Part shown: positions 36,259-49,600 of the stretch, one piece after another
How the letters are laid out: every line of letters begins with the position of its first letter
How positions within the stretch are numbered: the stretch's first letter is position 1
Origin: Glebionis coronaria
Lineage: Eukaryota > Streptophyta > Magnoliopsida > Asterales > Asteraceae
Reading direction: 5' to 3'
DNA length: 64,000 nucleotides
NCBI GenBank assembly: GCA_025667525.1
Contig: CM046876.1
Span: 23,399,224-23,463,223, forward strand
Position numbers and translations under genes: made by a program
Notes under the pieces: generated by a model
What the model was told of the DNA's origin: nothing
Seen by the model: only the letters and a program-made list of their open reading frames with translations
Databases searched by the model: none

Positions 36259-39200
36259 TGTGACAATCCGTCAATTTATGGTTGATATTTTATTCTCAAA
36301 TATTATTTAAAAACATTATTTTAATGTTATATTATGAACTCACTTATTTTTGGGAAGAAATTTGGATTTACGTCTTGAAGTAGCATCGACTACGTCTAAA
36401 CCTAAGGATTCAACGTTACGTGCTTACGTTTACATACACCGTTTTGTTGACAGTCCGACATTTCAGAAAATAAATTTGTCCGTGAATATTATTTTGAGAT
36501 TTTAAATACGTGTTGGTTCATAAACTCACAAATTTACGAGAAGAGATTAGGACTTACGATTTTAATTTAACGTCCTTTACGACTAAATCGGAAACCTTAG
36601 GATTACGTATTTACGTTTTCGAACTCCGTTTTTTATGAGACAATTTTTATTAGATTCGTTTTGTGCCGTTGATTCATAATTTATAAAATCGTTTTTCGTA
36701 AAACGACCCGAGGGCACGCAAATCGAGGAAACTAGAATCGAGGAGTACCCGTAAATTAGTGGGATGAGGCAAGATAAATATTGCCCCACCCCACACATGG
36801 GACGGCCAACTTGCTACACCACACCAACCTTGGTGTCAAGTGTAAGCTAAGTTTACTTACACTTGTCCATTAGCTTACAATGTAAGCCACCAACACTCAA
36901 AATCATCTATCCTAAACCACTTTTCATTTGCAACTCATGCAAACAACTCAAAACTCTCTCAACCCACTCACCATTGCCGTCCCATCCACACCAAAAACAC
37001 CCTCACTTGATCTTGATTCAACCATAAATCCTATGTTATTTACATATATGATGATGCCCTTTTGAAGCCCTACTGATTGGTGGTGATTATAACATCCAAG
37101 GAGGAGTTACAATGGAGTCTTGGGGCTGATTTTCCACAAGGAGTTCTTGGAGAATGGTGGTCTTGAAGATGGTCTTGGTTATTCACAAGTTTCTCCATCA
37201 AAATCCATGTCTTGATCACAACCTACATCATCATGGTGGTATAAAGATTGTCCTCCCCATCCTTTTGTTAATTTTGATTATGTAATCATGTATTTTCTTC
37301 TTAAATGTATATATGTATGATGATATATGATGATAAAAATATTGTGTGGGGATCTGGTGTTGATAATCATGGGTAAAAAGATGAAAAACTATATGTAAAA
37401 GGTTAAAATCATGTTTAAAATGATGGATTTATAAAACATTAAAGAACCAGGTGATGAACTGATAAAATGGTATAGATTAATGGATATACAGTAAGTAATA
37501 TGTCTTGTACACATGTAAGAGTTGGCCATGCAATGGAATCATTATAATGAGTGAGATATGATCAAAACAAGTTTAGAGTACCAATCTGAATAGTCAGTTT
37601 TGGACGGACTTTTAAGGATATTTAGATTTGGATTGAGAAGTAGCTAAAACTAAGTTAATTGTAGCACATATCATGTAGTTTATGGTGTCCAAAAATGAGC
37701 TTCTATCTCCTTGTAGAACTCAAGATATGGTAAAAATGGTGAAAGTGAAAGTAAAAATCAGATTTTGGGAAATTAAAGTATAATAGTATTATATAAGCAC
37801 TCAAATAAAAATAGTATAAAATGTGAATTAAAACCGACTAACTTATATAATACATTTATATAAATATTTATAAGGATAAATAAATAGAAATTTTATAAAA
37901 ATGGTAGTTTGATAAGTTTTATAAGTTATAAAACTATAAACATGATTTTTACGACTTTTTCGGCTATTACCGTAAAATTAACGTTTTTGTTAAATAAAAC
38001 TTAGACGGTTGGACCCGTCTAATGTAAACTTTTATAAACTCATATACTGATATATAAACATATATAACAAGTAAAAACCGACAAAACCTGAACTATATAA
38101 CATACGGACATTAACGAGCTAAGTTAACGTTATTGGACTAATAATACAACAAAATGGACTAAAACACTTATAAACTTATTTATTGGGCTTAACCCATTTA
38201 GGCCCAACATGTAAAGTATAAATACTGATAATACAAGTTTGAGATGGATTAATACAAGTTAATGAACTTATAATAGGCTTATTGGACCTAAAACACGTAA
38301 ATAGGTAAAACTAGTAAACTAGTAAGAAGTTACCAATACGTAAACACTAAAATGAGTAAAAGAGAATATGTAAACCCACTTGATCATCATATATATAAAA
38401 TCATCATATGTATACATAATTGTTATTTTTATAAAGTCATTGGACATGAGTCTAAGACGAATATTATTTGTCTAGGTTTCCGTGATTGAAGCACGTACCG
38501 TACATCCGAATTGCCGATAATCCGCTTTCCCACATCAACGTGAGTTCATAGCCTCGCACTCTTTTAAATATTTTTATGAAATGTTTTATAAACCCGCGAG
38601 GGAGATAACATGTTAGCTTTTATGAAATAGGACACTAGTTGTCCCGATTGTTTGTTTGTTGATTTGGACCCGAATGATTGTATGACCCGATGAATGATTA
38701 AATGACCCGATAGATGAAATGAAATGGATTATTAAAGTTAGGTTATGTCACTAAAAGTCCCATTAGCATGAATTGTGAACTACCGGGATTTGGTAGACGC
38801 TTATGCATATAATAGTACTATTTGGGGATAATCACCCCAGTTCGCGCCTTGACAGTTGATCCCCGTCGTGCCACGTTGATTGGTAAGCGAATTTATGTAT
38901 GAGAAGATTTACATAGCGTGACCTTTGTGACGACACACTAATTTAGATGGGCAAATGAGTTTCGGGCTAGCTACCTGTTGTTTGTTGTAGTAAGGTAACA
39001 ATGTCATGCGGCTTATAATAATCCAATTAACGAAATACTGCTATACGCACCGAATTACAATATATTGCCTGACTAGCAATACGGGGTCATATTATTAATA
39101 TTATGTTTGTGTTTTGGTTTTACATAACCATATTCATATAACTGTTTTTATTTAACTCTACACGACGTTATAAAACGTATTGTATGATATTTTTACGACA

Positions 39201-39681
39201 TTGGTACGTATAATGATTTTGAAGGCGAAAGCCTATATTGAAATTTTCACAAGGATTTGTATAAAATGTTTTTGGCCTATTTCATGGTCTACTATAAAGA
39301 TTGGTACAAAAAATGATTTTCGGTAATAATTATATACCGATGGTACATTGATGGTTTTATTAAACTCTATGAATTCACTCGGCGTTATCGCTGGCCTTTT
39401 CTTTTAACATGTTTTATCTCAGGTACTTGAAGGTAATCTCGGGAAGACAACAAGAATTCATGGCCCGCACTTAAACAATGGTTTCCATTCAAATGCTTTG
39501 TAAAACTTTGTATGAAATAATATGACTTGGGACCTATGTAACTTTGATATTTATGAATGGAAATGCTTTATTAATAAACGAAGCGATTTTTAAGCGTTGT
39601 CTATGATGTGAGTAATGTGATATCCCGTAACACCAACGAGTCTTCCGCTGTATTGAGTTGTATAAATTTGGGGGTGTTACA
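36259..39681 (+). repeat. 3' LTR of the Tekay-like element (intact, 3,423 bp)
   Basis: The LTR runs from TGTGACAATCC to GGTGTTACA and is followed by the target duplication TCAAC. It is uninterrupted, so it shows the empty site of Copia A near 38,182. No gene is seen in it. Confidence 0.93.
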
Positions 39682-39686
39682 TCAAC

Positions 39687-42191
39687 TATGTTAATAGTCT
39701 CACAAGGTTTAGACTCCTTAACTTCTTTCTTATCACAAACTTTCCCTAACTTAAACACCACTTTCTCATCCTCTACTCTCATATTTAGTTCTCCCTCTGT
39801 CACATCTATCAAAGTACGACCCGTTCTCAAAAATGGTCTACCAACAATCAAAGGAACTCTAGGATCCATGTCATAATCAACCACTACAAAGCCGGCCGGA
39901 AATGTAAACTTATCCACACCTACAAACACATCCTCCGTGATACCTACGGGGTAAGCTATGGTACGGTTGGCTAACTCAAGTGTCATCCTAGTGGGAGTGA
40001 GCTCGTTAAGAGAGTGTTTTTTCCAAACTGATAAAGGAATGAGGTTAATGCTTGCCCCTAGATCCGCCAAAGCCATGCAATGTTCCACACCGGGAAAATT
40101 ACAAGGTATCAAGAAGCGCCCCGGATCTCCAAGTTTTGTTGGTAAGGTTTTAAGTAGCACGGCGGAACAATTTTCATTAAGGGATGTGTTGGGCAAATCA
40201 ACCAATTTTTCCTTTTTGGAGAGTAAATCCTTGAACATCTTAGCAAATTTTGGCATGTAAGTAAGAGCTTCCACAAAGGAGATGTTTATGTTGAGTTGCT
40301 TGAACATTCTTAAGAAGTTTGAGACTTGGATATCATCCTTGTTCTTTAACTTGTCCTTTTTCAATCTTGAAGGATAAGGAAGATTTGGTTTAGGTGTAGG
40401 TGTTGTAGTGGAAGATTTGTCTTTGTTAGCTTCTTCATTGGGAGTTGTGGAAGGTAAAGGAGAAGTGGGAATAGGTTGAGAAGGTGTGTTTGATTGAATA
40501 GGAGCATTTGGAGGTGGTGAATTGGATGTTGAAGGCTTATTACATGTAGGAACAAAAGTGGTTTTAACAATAGGAGGTGTAGGAGGTGAAGGATCCTTTG
40601 TTGACTTTCCACTTCTTGTTGTAATAGCATTGACATTTGCCCTTAGGTTTGTCTGTGTGTTGGATGGTAAAGCCTCTTGTTGTCTTTGATTGAAAAGCAT
40701 CATAAATTTCTTATGTGTTTCCTCATGCATTTCTTTCATCCTTTTCTCATTAGCTTGAAACCTCCTTTCATTCTCTTGATTCATTTTGTGAAGAAGCTCA
40801 ATTGTGTTATAATCATGTGGCACATTCCCTTGAAAACCTTGGGGTTGGAAAGGTAGAGGTTGATTGTAAGACCCTTGATTGTTACCTTGAAAGGTATTTC
40901 CTTGATTGTGAAAAGTATTTGGTGGTCTATACTTATTCCCTTGGTATTGTGGCCTTGGACCTTGGTTCCTTTGTAACACTTAAGGGGGATTTTGTTGAAG
41001 TTGGGTGGGAGGTTGGGGTGGGAATCCCGGTGGTGCAAGATAGATTTGAGATTTGTAAGAAAGGTTATTTTGATTGATGTTGGGTTTGAAATGTTCACGA
41101 TGTTCCTCTTGGTAAGCATAACATTCCCCTTGATAACCTTGCACCTTGTCACATTGTTGATAGGAATGTGGACCTCCACAAGTCTCACATGAAAGAGTAA
41201 TGGCATGCACATCATTTGTGGAATGATTACCCATAGAAAGCTTCATAAAGTCATTCATCATTGTTTCTTGCATCTTTTGAGTGTTTTGCATGATTGTTTG
41301 ATTTTCCTTTTGAGCTTGAGTCAATGCTTGAATGCATGAAATGAGTTGAGTCTCCAATGGTTTAGAACCTCCTTCTTGAATGACATGTACTCTTTCATCA
41401 AATTGTGTGTTGATTTGCACCATTGCTTTGGTCTCAATAATATCCCAAGCCTCTTGAATGGATTTAAGAAGAATATTTCCTCCCGCGGAATCATTGAGTG
41501 AGTCTTGGTGATGAGGTTTAAGGCCATTGTAGAAAGTATTGATTTAGTGAACTTCATCCAATCCACGGCTAGGGCATCTCCTCAATAACTCTCTATACTC
41601 CTCCCAAGCATCACTAAATGTTTGACTAGGTTTTCATTGAAAGCCTATAATTAGGTTCCTCAAAGCCGTGGTCTTAGATGAGGGAAAGAACTTGTTCAAA
41701 AACTTGGTAGTGAAACCATCCCATGTGGTAATACTCTTGGGTGGTTGTGTATCTAACCAATGCTTAGCCGGACCCTCTAGTGAAAATTGGACCAATATCA
41801 ACTTAATGGCATCATAGAGAACTCCATTGTACTTAATGGTGTTGCAAAGAGCAAGAAATATCTTAAGGTGATCATGAGGATTATCATTCTTGTTCCCATA
41901 AAATGGTGTGTTTGAAACCAAGTCAATCATGGATGTTTTTAGCTCAAATGTGTTTGCGGGAATATTGGGTATCTTGATAGCATCGACATATCCATGCACA
42001 TTGGATTGCAATTGCTCCATCAAAGAACGAGTATCAACTCCGGCCATGGCTTCTTGTTGTGGATGAATCAAAGCACGATTCTCGTGATCGGCTTGATGGA
42101 CGGTGGTGTTCCTACTCTTTCTCTTTTTCTTCCTTTTCGGAGGAAGGGGTTGTACACCAATCGGTATTTGTGCACGCCCGCGAGTGAGCAT
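39687..42191 (-). pseudogene. gag: Athila-like gag and protease (interrupted)
   Basis: I use the ATG at 42,191 (MLTRGRAQIPIG), not the earlier non-ATG start of the frame. The gag core includes NPHDHLKIFLALCNTIKYNG and EGPAKHWLDTQP. A zinc knuckle follows at about 41,150-41,190 (CETCGGPHSYQQC, CX2CX3HX4C), then a Gln/Asn/Pro-rich linker. The protease with DLGASINLIP is encoded at about 40,035-40,064. Three in-frame stops break it, at about 41,634, 41,544 and 40,980; the latter two fit CAA to TAA. The frame runs without shift to 39,687, where the Tekay-like LTR begins. It is continued by pol at 13,908. The last roughly 47 codons of the open frame belong to the inserted LTR, not to this gene. 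Confidence 0.88.
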
Positions 42192-42946
42192 GCAACTCAA
42201 TACGAGGAATGAGAGAGAAGCTCTCGTGTGACTTTGAAGAGAAAAGGATTATCCTCTTCGAGTTTCAATATGAAATATCCACAAGAAAATAATAATATAC
42301 GTATGTACTACTTGGGTGCAAGACCCCCAATGAAGCCTTCTTTCTTAGAATACTCACAAGTGAACGGGGGGTTAGGTGGCGTGAAGCACTTAAGTACCTA
42401 TTGACCCTTAGATGGCATTTTATAGCTCATCGCCTTTCTATTCACTTAATTGTTTGTATTCTTCGAATTGTTGCTTATTGGAAGTATTTATCTATTCTTG
42501 CTTTATTTTGTTTGATCGATACACGTGTCAAGGACCAGAACGCCCCTCAACACGGTGTATTGCCTTGGCAATACTTATGGAGAATATGTGTGTTGGTTGT
42601 TCTTATACGTATACGTATTTACTTATAATAATATATGGAAAATATTTTTGTATTTATGAGTTTTTTAAAGAAAATACTATATGTACATAAAAACCGAGAG
42701 AATCCAATAATATATATTTTTGGGTGCAATCTCTTAGGAAAAAGATTGCTTTTTGGATTTTTTAATTTGTTTGGTCAATTCTTTAGGAAAAGAATTGTTT
42801 TTGTTATTTTTTAGTTTTTATATATTTTTATATTTTTGATTTTTTTATTGTTTTTGATTTATGATACGTAAAAATAACGTTCACTAGGTGAACAGATCCC
42901 AAAAGCCAATGAAAACCGTCAATCGATAGTCTCTCGTAAAGTCAAA
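42192..42946 (-). other. 5' leader of the Athila-like element
   Basis: About 0.75 kb lie between the primer site and gag. The sequence is AT-rich, and near 42,720-42,850 the motif aggaaaagaattg recurs in similar context. Short ORFs at 42,401-42,690 lie on the opposite strand to the element and have no recognisable content. Confidence 0.6.
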
Positions 42947-42964
42947 GAACCGGTAGCATCGCCA
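42947..42964 (-). promoter_or_regulatory. Primer-binding site of the Athila-like element
   Basis: On the minus strand TGGCGATGCTACCGGTTC begins two bases after the 5' LTR end. TGGCG at this place matches the type of primer site found in Athila/Tat elements (tRNAs ending CGCCA). The exact tRNA cannot be named from the sequence alone. Confidence 0.65.
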
Positions 42965-44219
42965 TTTGAAATTGTTTATAATTGAAGTTCGTTTTCTCAG
43001 TTCTTAACAAATTGAAAGTCCTAACAAGATCGGGTTTATAATCGTTTTTGGTTGGTAGGGTTATTTGGCTTTGCTATGTCTAATTGATCAATCAAGTAAA
43101 AAAAATTTGAAAATTATTAACTACGTAACCGTAAAACAAATTGTCAATTACCAAATTTTATTCAAGTAAAGACAAAAATGTAAATCTATAAAAGTAAAGG
43201 GCTGAAAATGTAAATTCTAGAAATTAATTTACTTGAAATGTAAATCAGTTAACTACAAGGACTAACTATGAAATTATCACTATCAATTAACAAATTTGTA
43301 ACAAAATGCAAAACTAACTAACTGATTATGTAAAGTTTCAAAATTACAAGGACTGTAATAGTGCAAACCCTAATTAAGTGGACACTTAGCTACTAATGAA
43401 AACAGATCCAAAACTAGGGGACCAAAGTGCAATTAAACTTGAGATTTTATCAAAAACGGGCTAAGAAGTTCAATAAGCTCGTTTAAGCTATTTAATGAAC
43501 CAAATAAGTTCTAACAACTTGGAAAAGACTTAAAATCCGATTTTACCTAGGCTTGTAAAAGGAATAAGGCGGAAACTAAGTGAAACTCAAATAAGCAAAT
43601 CCAGATAAGCCAATATTAAGCTATCTGATAAGCCAAACGTGCACAATCAGATTTTATTGTCAAAACTTGTTAATCAAGCCATGAGAAGCTTGGAATGTCT
43701 TTTGAAATAAAAAATGATCAAGTAACGAATTCAGAAAATGGAAATAAGCTAAATCAAGCTTATTTGACTTTCATTGACCAGATTTTTCAAAAAGCTCAAA
43801 ATTTCAGAATCTACTCAGGAACACTTTCTAAATGGAAATATGAAAGAAAATTAAGAAGTTTTTGAAGTGGAATTGCTTGTATGAGAAATCAGATTAGCTC
43901 AATATTACAGAAACTAATAAATGCTCAACAGTTTAATGATTTGCTTATTTCTACCTCAAATTAGGATACTGTATAATTTCCTTGGAAAAACTGAAAGTTC
44001 AGATGTTAAGTGAAAACTGAGAAGTCGTTTGAACCCATTTCAAAAAGAAACAAGGTAATGCTAAGTGATTGAAATCAACAACTTTTCTGAAAATTCTTTA
44101 ACAAAGACTGACCCAAACTATTTTTGTGCCAATTGCCTTTTTGACTTTAGAAATGACTTGAAAACTACTAAACTTGGTTTGTAATGACTTAATGACTGTA
44201 AATGAACAAGAATTATCCA

Positions 44220-44224
44220 ATTAC
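44220..44224. repeat. Left target-site duplication (ATTAC) of Copia B
   Basis: ATTAC precedes TGTTGGGAATC and recurs at 55,274-55,278. The unoccupied sequence is present in the other Athila LTR near 1,721. Confidence 0.92.
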
Positions 44225-44969
44225 TGTTGGGAATCTAAACTTATTAGATTCCCTGATCATTGATTTAAACATAATTAGGTTGATAGATAGTCCCTTGCCT
44301 GTGCCTAGGAGGCAGGCAAGTTTCACAAGACTCACAGAGATCCAAGTCTCTGTGAGCAACCTCAGAGGAGTCCATGTCAGAGACATTGTCAGGGAAGTCG
44401 AAGAATTACCTGAAGACATACTCTTGGCTGTGATGGATAACATCCAAGATGTATCAGGGACTCTGAGGGGTTGAGAGTTAACAGGGGTGGCAATACCCTG
44501 ATAACTCTCAGCACACTTTGGACATGCCATTTGTGTGTTCGAGACTATGAAGAATAAGGAAACTGTTTTTGACAACTGTTCCTTAAAGTATAATGGAAGA
44601 CTACCAAGAATAGAAGGACATCATGTGACTGATGTGGGAACTTGTAAAAGCTTGTGTAGTCGACATCAAGTACTGTTTAAGTCAAACTCGTAACACTATA
44701 AATAGGATGTGTATCCATGCATTAAGATTTAACACTTTGAGATATTAAGAACATTAGTGCGTATAACTTAGTGAATCAAACAGCTACGACTGTATTCATA
44801 AGTTAGGATTTGTTGTTGTTCAAAGTGTGCACAACACATTGTCATCAAACGGTGTTATCCATAACACTTGTAATTCTTTATTATACAATAATAAGATTAC
44901 GTTTGAAAAGTAATACCTTGTGTTAATTAAGTTAAGATTAGGGTTTCTTGCATTGATTAGGGACTTTCA
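44225..44969 (+). repeat. 5' LTR of Copia B, with three strong stem-loops and a TATA box
   Basis: The LTR runs from TGTTGGGAATC to GACTTTCA. The TATA box CTATAAATAGG is at 44,696-44,706. Three inverted repeats sit in the upstream (U3) half. Arms CTTGCCTG/CAGGCAAG span 44,294-44,320. Arms CTCACAGAGA/TCTCTGTGAG span 44,331-44,356. A 9-bp plus 5-bp stem (TGAGAGTTA..CAGGG with CCCTG..TAACTCTCA) spans 44,472-44,510. The ORFs at 44,202-44,575 are open because of this structure and have no recognisable content. Confidence 0.93.
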
Positions 44970-44971
44970 AT

Positions 44972-44983
44972 TGGTATCAGAGC
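44972..44983 (+). promoter_or_regulatory. Primer-binding site of Copia B (tRNA-iMet type)
   Basis: TGGTATCAGAGC, the standard iMet primer-site motif, lies two bases after the LTR end. Confidence 0.93.
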
Positions 44984-45043
44984 TGTGTTTGATATTAAAA
45001 CCTTCAAGAAACATCGTTCTCAGTTTTATAATCAAGATCCACC

Positions 45044-46680
45044 ATGCCGGAAACTTCTAGCCCACAATCACCTTCCACAAACCCATCTTCACCAAGACCT
45101 AACCCTCCAGCCAATGACGATGATCTACCCCAAATTCTTGACTCAAGAGGTGGATCACACGTAACCAGTGTACCAGTCTTTGATGAAGAAGACTTTGCCA
45201 GTTGGAAGAGTCAATTTCTTGTTTACCTTGATGGACTTGAACCTTTTCTCTTAGAAATTTTAGAAAATGGTCCATATATTCCCATGGCGCTTACATCCAC
45301 TGAAGAAAACCCTCTTCCCAAACCTATCAAACAATGGACTTCAGCTGATAGGAAATTAGCAAACCAAGATAAACGTCTCAAAAGCATCATAATTTCCTGT
45401 CTTCCCAGGCATATCATGAAGTCTGTCATTCAGTGTCCCACAGCTAAACAAATGTGGACATACCTCATTCTTGGCCATGAAGGACCCTCTGAAACAAGAG
45501 AGACAAAAATTCAGGCACTCAGACTTCAGTTTAATGCCTTTAAGTCACTTGAAGGTGAAAAGGTTCAGCAAACCTATACTAGGCTGAAGATTCTTCTAAA
45601 TGACCTGGCTATGAATGATGTCACTATTGGTCAAGCTGAGATCAATGCTACTTTTGTCAACAGCCTTCCAAGAAAGTGGCTGAGCATGAATCAGACTCAG
45701 AGAGCTAACAACTCAATCACAAATGATACCCTTGCTCAGCTCTATGGTAAGTACAATTATGAAGAAGGGCTGATCGATACTATCTACAAATCAGAGACTG
45801 AAAGATTTGTAGTCCAAGGAGCATCTTCCAAAGCTTTGATCTCTGCAACACATCCTCATGACAGCGATTCTAATATTGAAGAAGATACCCGTAGCAGCCA
45901 AGAGTTCTTGTCAGACCTCAATGCAGAATTCCATGAAAGAGCATTGCTAGCCAACCAAAGAAGATACTACAAAAGATCTGGAAGAGTAGGATCAGCTAGC
46001 AAACCAACTGACAGGTCAAAAGAAACATGTTTTGCCTGTGGAAAGCTTGGACATTATCAAAAAGATTGTCCTTCCACCAAGACATCCTCACCCTCTTATC
46101 CATCATCTTCATCCAAACCCTACAAGTTCAAACAACATAACAACTCATCTCAATCCAATTCTTCAGACACAGAGAAGAAAGATTACAAAAATAAGTACAA
46201 GGCACTTAAAGCTGAGTTAGAACAAATGAACTTGAAGATTGAAGCTATGTCCAAAAAGAAAGGTGGTGAGAAAAAGACAGAGAAAGGGTTGGTTGCTGAA
46301 ACTTATGATTGGAATGATGAACCACTGACTTCAGATGAAGAAGACACCACAAGAGTCAGGGCTTTTATGGCGATAGCTGAGGATGAACCAGCTGTTGGAA
46401 AAGGTGATGCTAGATCAGGACAATGGTTTGACATCACAATGAAAAAGGTACACAGGCTTTTATCTATGTCTGATAGTGATGAACGTAAGCATGTCCTTGA
46501 TTACACCATTGTTGATTTGCACTTTGTTGAGGAACAAAGAAAGAACCTACTTGATAAGTTTCACTCTATTAAATCTGAAATGATAAATGCTAAGGCTGAA
46601 TGTGAAACTCTCAGGCGAGTTAATTTAGAGAAAATATCCCTGCAAAATGAAGTAGCTAGATTAAACACAATCTTATTAGC
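45044..46680 (+). CDS. gag: Copia B gag (open; fused out of frame to pol by a deletion)
   Basis: The ATG at 45,044 (MPETSSPQSP) is the first after the primer site. A UBN2/copia gag domain covers roughly residues 50-240 and one CCHC knuckle (CFACGKLGHYQKDC) spans residues 329-342. A Lys/Glu-rich coiled-coil tail follows. The frame stays open to 46,768, but from about 46,681 the DNA is pol sequence read in the wrong frame, so the last 29 or so residues are not gag. The usual copia layout has gag continuous with protease. Here the protease-coding part is gone and the join also shifts frame. The gag itself looks full length and undamaged. Confidence 0.88.
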
Positions 46681-49600
46681 ATCAGCCAGTTATGTGATGC
46701 TGACTATAAGGTTTTGTTTACTAAGACTCAGGGAACCATATTCAACAAAAACAATGATGTTGTGCTGATTGCACCTAGAAGGAGAGATGTTTATGTCATC
46801 AACATGGCTGTGTGCTCTGAAGACAGTTCAAATTGTTTTCTTGCCAAAGCCTCTGAAAGTGTCAACTGGCTGTGGCACAAAAGACTGTCTCATCTCAACT
46901 TCAAGAACATCAATAAGATAGCCACTCAAAACTTGGTTGCTGGTCTACCTTCAGTAAGGTTTTCCAAAGACAAAACTTGTTCTGCCTGTGTCAAAGGAAA
47001 ACATCACAGGTCTTCATTCAAGACTAGGCAATCATTCTCTATTGACAAGTGCTTACATATCCTTCACATGGACTTGTTTGGGCCTGTCAAACCTCAAACC
47101 ATTAATCACAACAAATACACCTTGGTCATAGTTGATGAATTTTCAAGATATACATGGGTGTTCTTCCTCAGAAGGAAAAGTGATGCAGCTGAAACCATCA
47201 TGTCCTTCATCAGACAGGTTGAAAATATGAATGATGTTAGAGTCAAAGCTCTAAGAAGTGATAATGGTACAGAATTCAAGAATCATCAACTTGAATCATT
47301 TTGTGATGAAAAAGGGATTTCTCAGAACTTCTCTTCAGCTGGCACTCCTGAACAAAATGGTGTGGCTGAAAGAAGAAACGGGACTCTGATTGAAGCAGCA
47401 AGAACTATGTTAAATGGTGCAGCCTTACCAAAGCAATTTTGGGGAGAAGCTGTTCACACTGCCTGCTACACTCAAAACAGATCAATCATTGTCAAAATAC
47501 ATGGTAAAACCTCCTATGAAGTTTTCAGAAAAAGATCTCCAGACGTCAGCTATTTTCATGTGTTTGGATGCCCTGTGTTTATTTATAACTACAGGGATAA
47601 ACTTGGAAAGTTTGATGAAAAAGCTGATGATGGTTTCTTTTTGGGATACTCTCCAACAGCCAAAGCCTTCAGAGTATTCAACATCAGAAGACAAGAAGTA
47701 GAAGAAACATTCCATGTCAGATTCAATGAAGATGATGAAGTCATACAAAGAACAGGAACAGAGGGTGATGAAGTAGATTTTAATGAAAATATTTCTTTCC
47801 CAAGTGATGAGTTCACAGAACCCAGACCTACCAGTCATCATCACTCCAACACTCTCACTCCTTATGTCCCTGCTTTTGACCCTCTGTCTACTCACAACAT
47901 AGAAGTTCCTACCTCTTAGGAACTTGATGAAGAAGAACCTCAAATCTCTGATGGTCCTCCTCATAATATTGATGACTCACCAATTCTTCAAATCTCTGAA
48001 GATTCTCCCTCTGATAATGAAATAGCTTCCCTTGATATGGCTGAAGAAGACTCTGAAACAGAGGTTGTCTTTGAAGAAAGCCCTCCTAGTCAGCAGGATG
48101 AGACTCAAATTGTACCAGCTGTGCCCTCAAGTACCCCTGTTCTTAAATCCCCAGCTCCTCAAAATAAGTGGTCAAGAGATCAACACATTCTTCTTGTCAA
48201 CATTATTGGGGAACCAAATGCAGGGGTCACAACCAGACAGCGAATCCAAGACTCAGAGTCAGCCTCAGCCAATGAATGTCTATTTGCTGAATTTCTTTCA
48301 CAAATTGAACCTAAAAGAGTAGTTGAGGCTCTGGTAGAAGAAGGATGGGTAGCTGCTATGCAAGAAGAAATCAATCAGTTCAAAAGAAACAAAGTATGGA
48401 CACTAGTGCCAGCTCCACCTGGAAAGAATATCACAGGCACTAGATGGATCTATAGAAATAAGATGGATGAAATTGGGAACATCATCAGGAACAAGGCAAG
48501 ACTGGTAGCACAGGGGTTCTCTCAGACTGAAGGAATTGATTATGATGAAACTTTTGCACCTGTTGCTAGACTTGAGGCCATCAGAATCTTCCTTGCGTAT
48601 GCTGCCTATATGAACATCACTGTGTATCAGATGGATGTTAAGAGTGCCTTCCTCAATGGTGATTTGGCTGAGGAAGTGTATGTTGCACAACCTGAAGGAT
48701 TTGAGAACAGCGAGTTTCCCAACCATGTGTACAGACTTCACAAGGCAATGTATGGTCTGAAACAAGCTCCAAGAGCATGGTATGAAACTCTTTCAAATTT
48801 CTTATCTGAAAATAAATTTATCAGGGGTTCTATTGATAAAACACTCTTTACCTTCAAGGACAAGAGTGATTTCATCATTGTGCAGATTTATGTGGATGAT
48901 ATCATCTTTGGGTCAACATATGTCAATCTTAGTAAACGTTTTGCTAAATTAATGACCAAGAAATATGAGATGAGTATGATGGGTGAATTAACTTACTTTT
49001 TGGGCTTTCAAATTAAACAATGTCCTAAGGGAATTTCTATTTGTCAAGAAAAGTATGTTAAGGATTTACTTAAAAAATATGACTTGGCTGATTGTGCATC
49101 AGTGAAATGCCCCATGCTTCCACCCAACAACTTGGGCCCTGATGAGTCAGGGGTCTCTGTCAATGAGACTTTATATAGAGGCATGATTGGGTCACTGATG
49201 TATCTAACAGCCAGTCGTCCAGATATCCAATTCTCCACATGTCTCTATGCAAGGTACCAAGCTAACCCAAAAGAATCCCATCTAGTGGCTGTTAAGAGAA
49301 TTTTCAGGTATCTCAAAGGAACACCATCCCTAGGTCTATGGTATCCAAAGGAATCAGGCTTTGATCTCAAGGCCTATTCAGATTCAGATTATGCTGGATG
49401 CTGTATTGACAGAAAAAGCACTTCAGGCAGCTGTCAAATCCTAGGAGGAAAATTGGTTGGATGGAGTGCTAAGAAGCAAAACTCTGTGGCTATGTCTTCA
49501 GCTGAAGCAGAATATGTCGCTGCAGCCAGCTGTTGTGCTCAGGTGCTCTGGATGAAAAGTCAATTGGCTGACTATGAAATCTTGTATGACAAAGTACCAA

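Larger units (their letters stand above)
13909..39681 (+). mobile_element. Tekay/Del-like chromodomain Ty3/gypsy element with long LTRs, internally decayed
   Basis: LTRs run TGTGACAATCC to GGTGTTACA. The right one is 36,259-39,681 (3,423 bp). The left one is 13,909-30,808, or 3,413 bp without Copia A. Target duplication TCAAC lies at 13,904-13,908 and 39,682-39,686. After the 5' LTR comes a tRNA-iMet-like primer site, then a 5.4-kb interior with only traces of gag, RT, RNase H, integrase and chromodomain, then a purine-rich stretch before the 3' LTR. Long LTRs, the iMet-type primer site and a C-terminal chromodomain trace fit Tekay/Del. It inserted into the Athila-like gag-pol frame in opposite orientation. 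Confidence 0.9.

Noticed and set aside
39534..39681. C-terminal tail of the Athila-like gag/protease frame
   Set aside because: These codons lie in the inserted Tekay-like LTR; the true continuation is at 13,908.
44202..44575. ORFs of 90 and 120 codons on opposite strands in the Copia B LTR
   Set aside because: They overlap the LTR stem-loops, cross the insertion boundary (start at 44,202), and the copy in the other LTR shows shifted frames.
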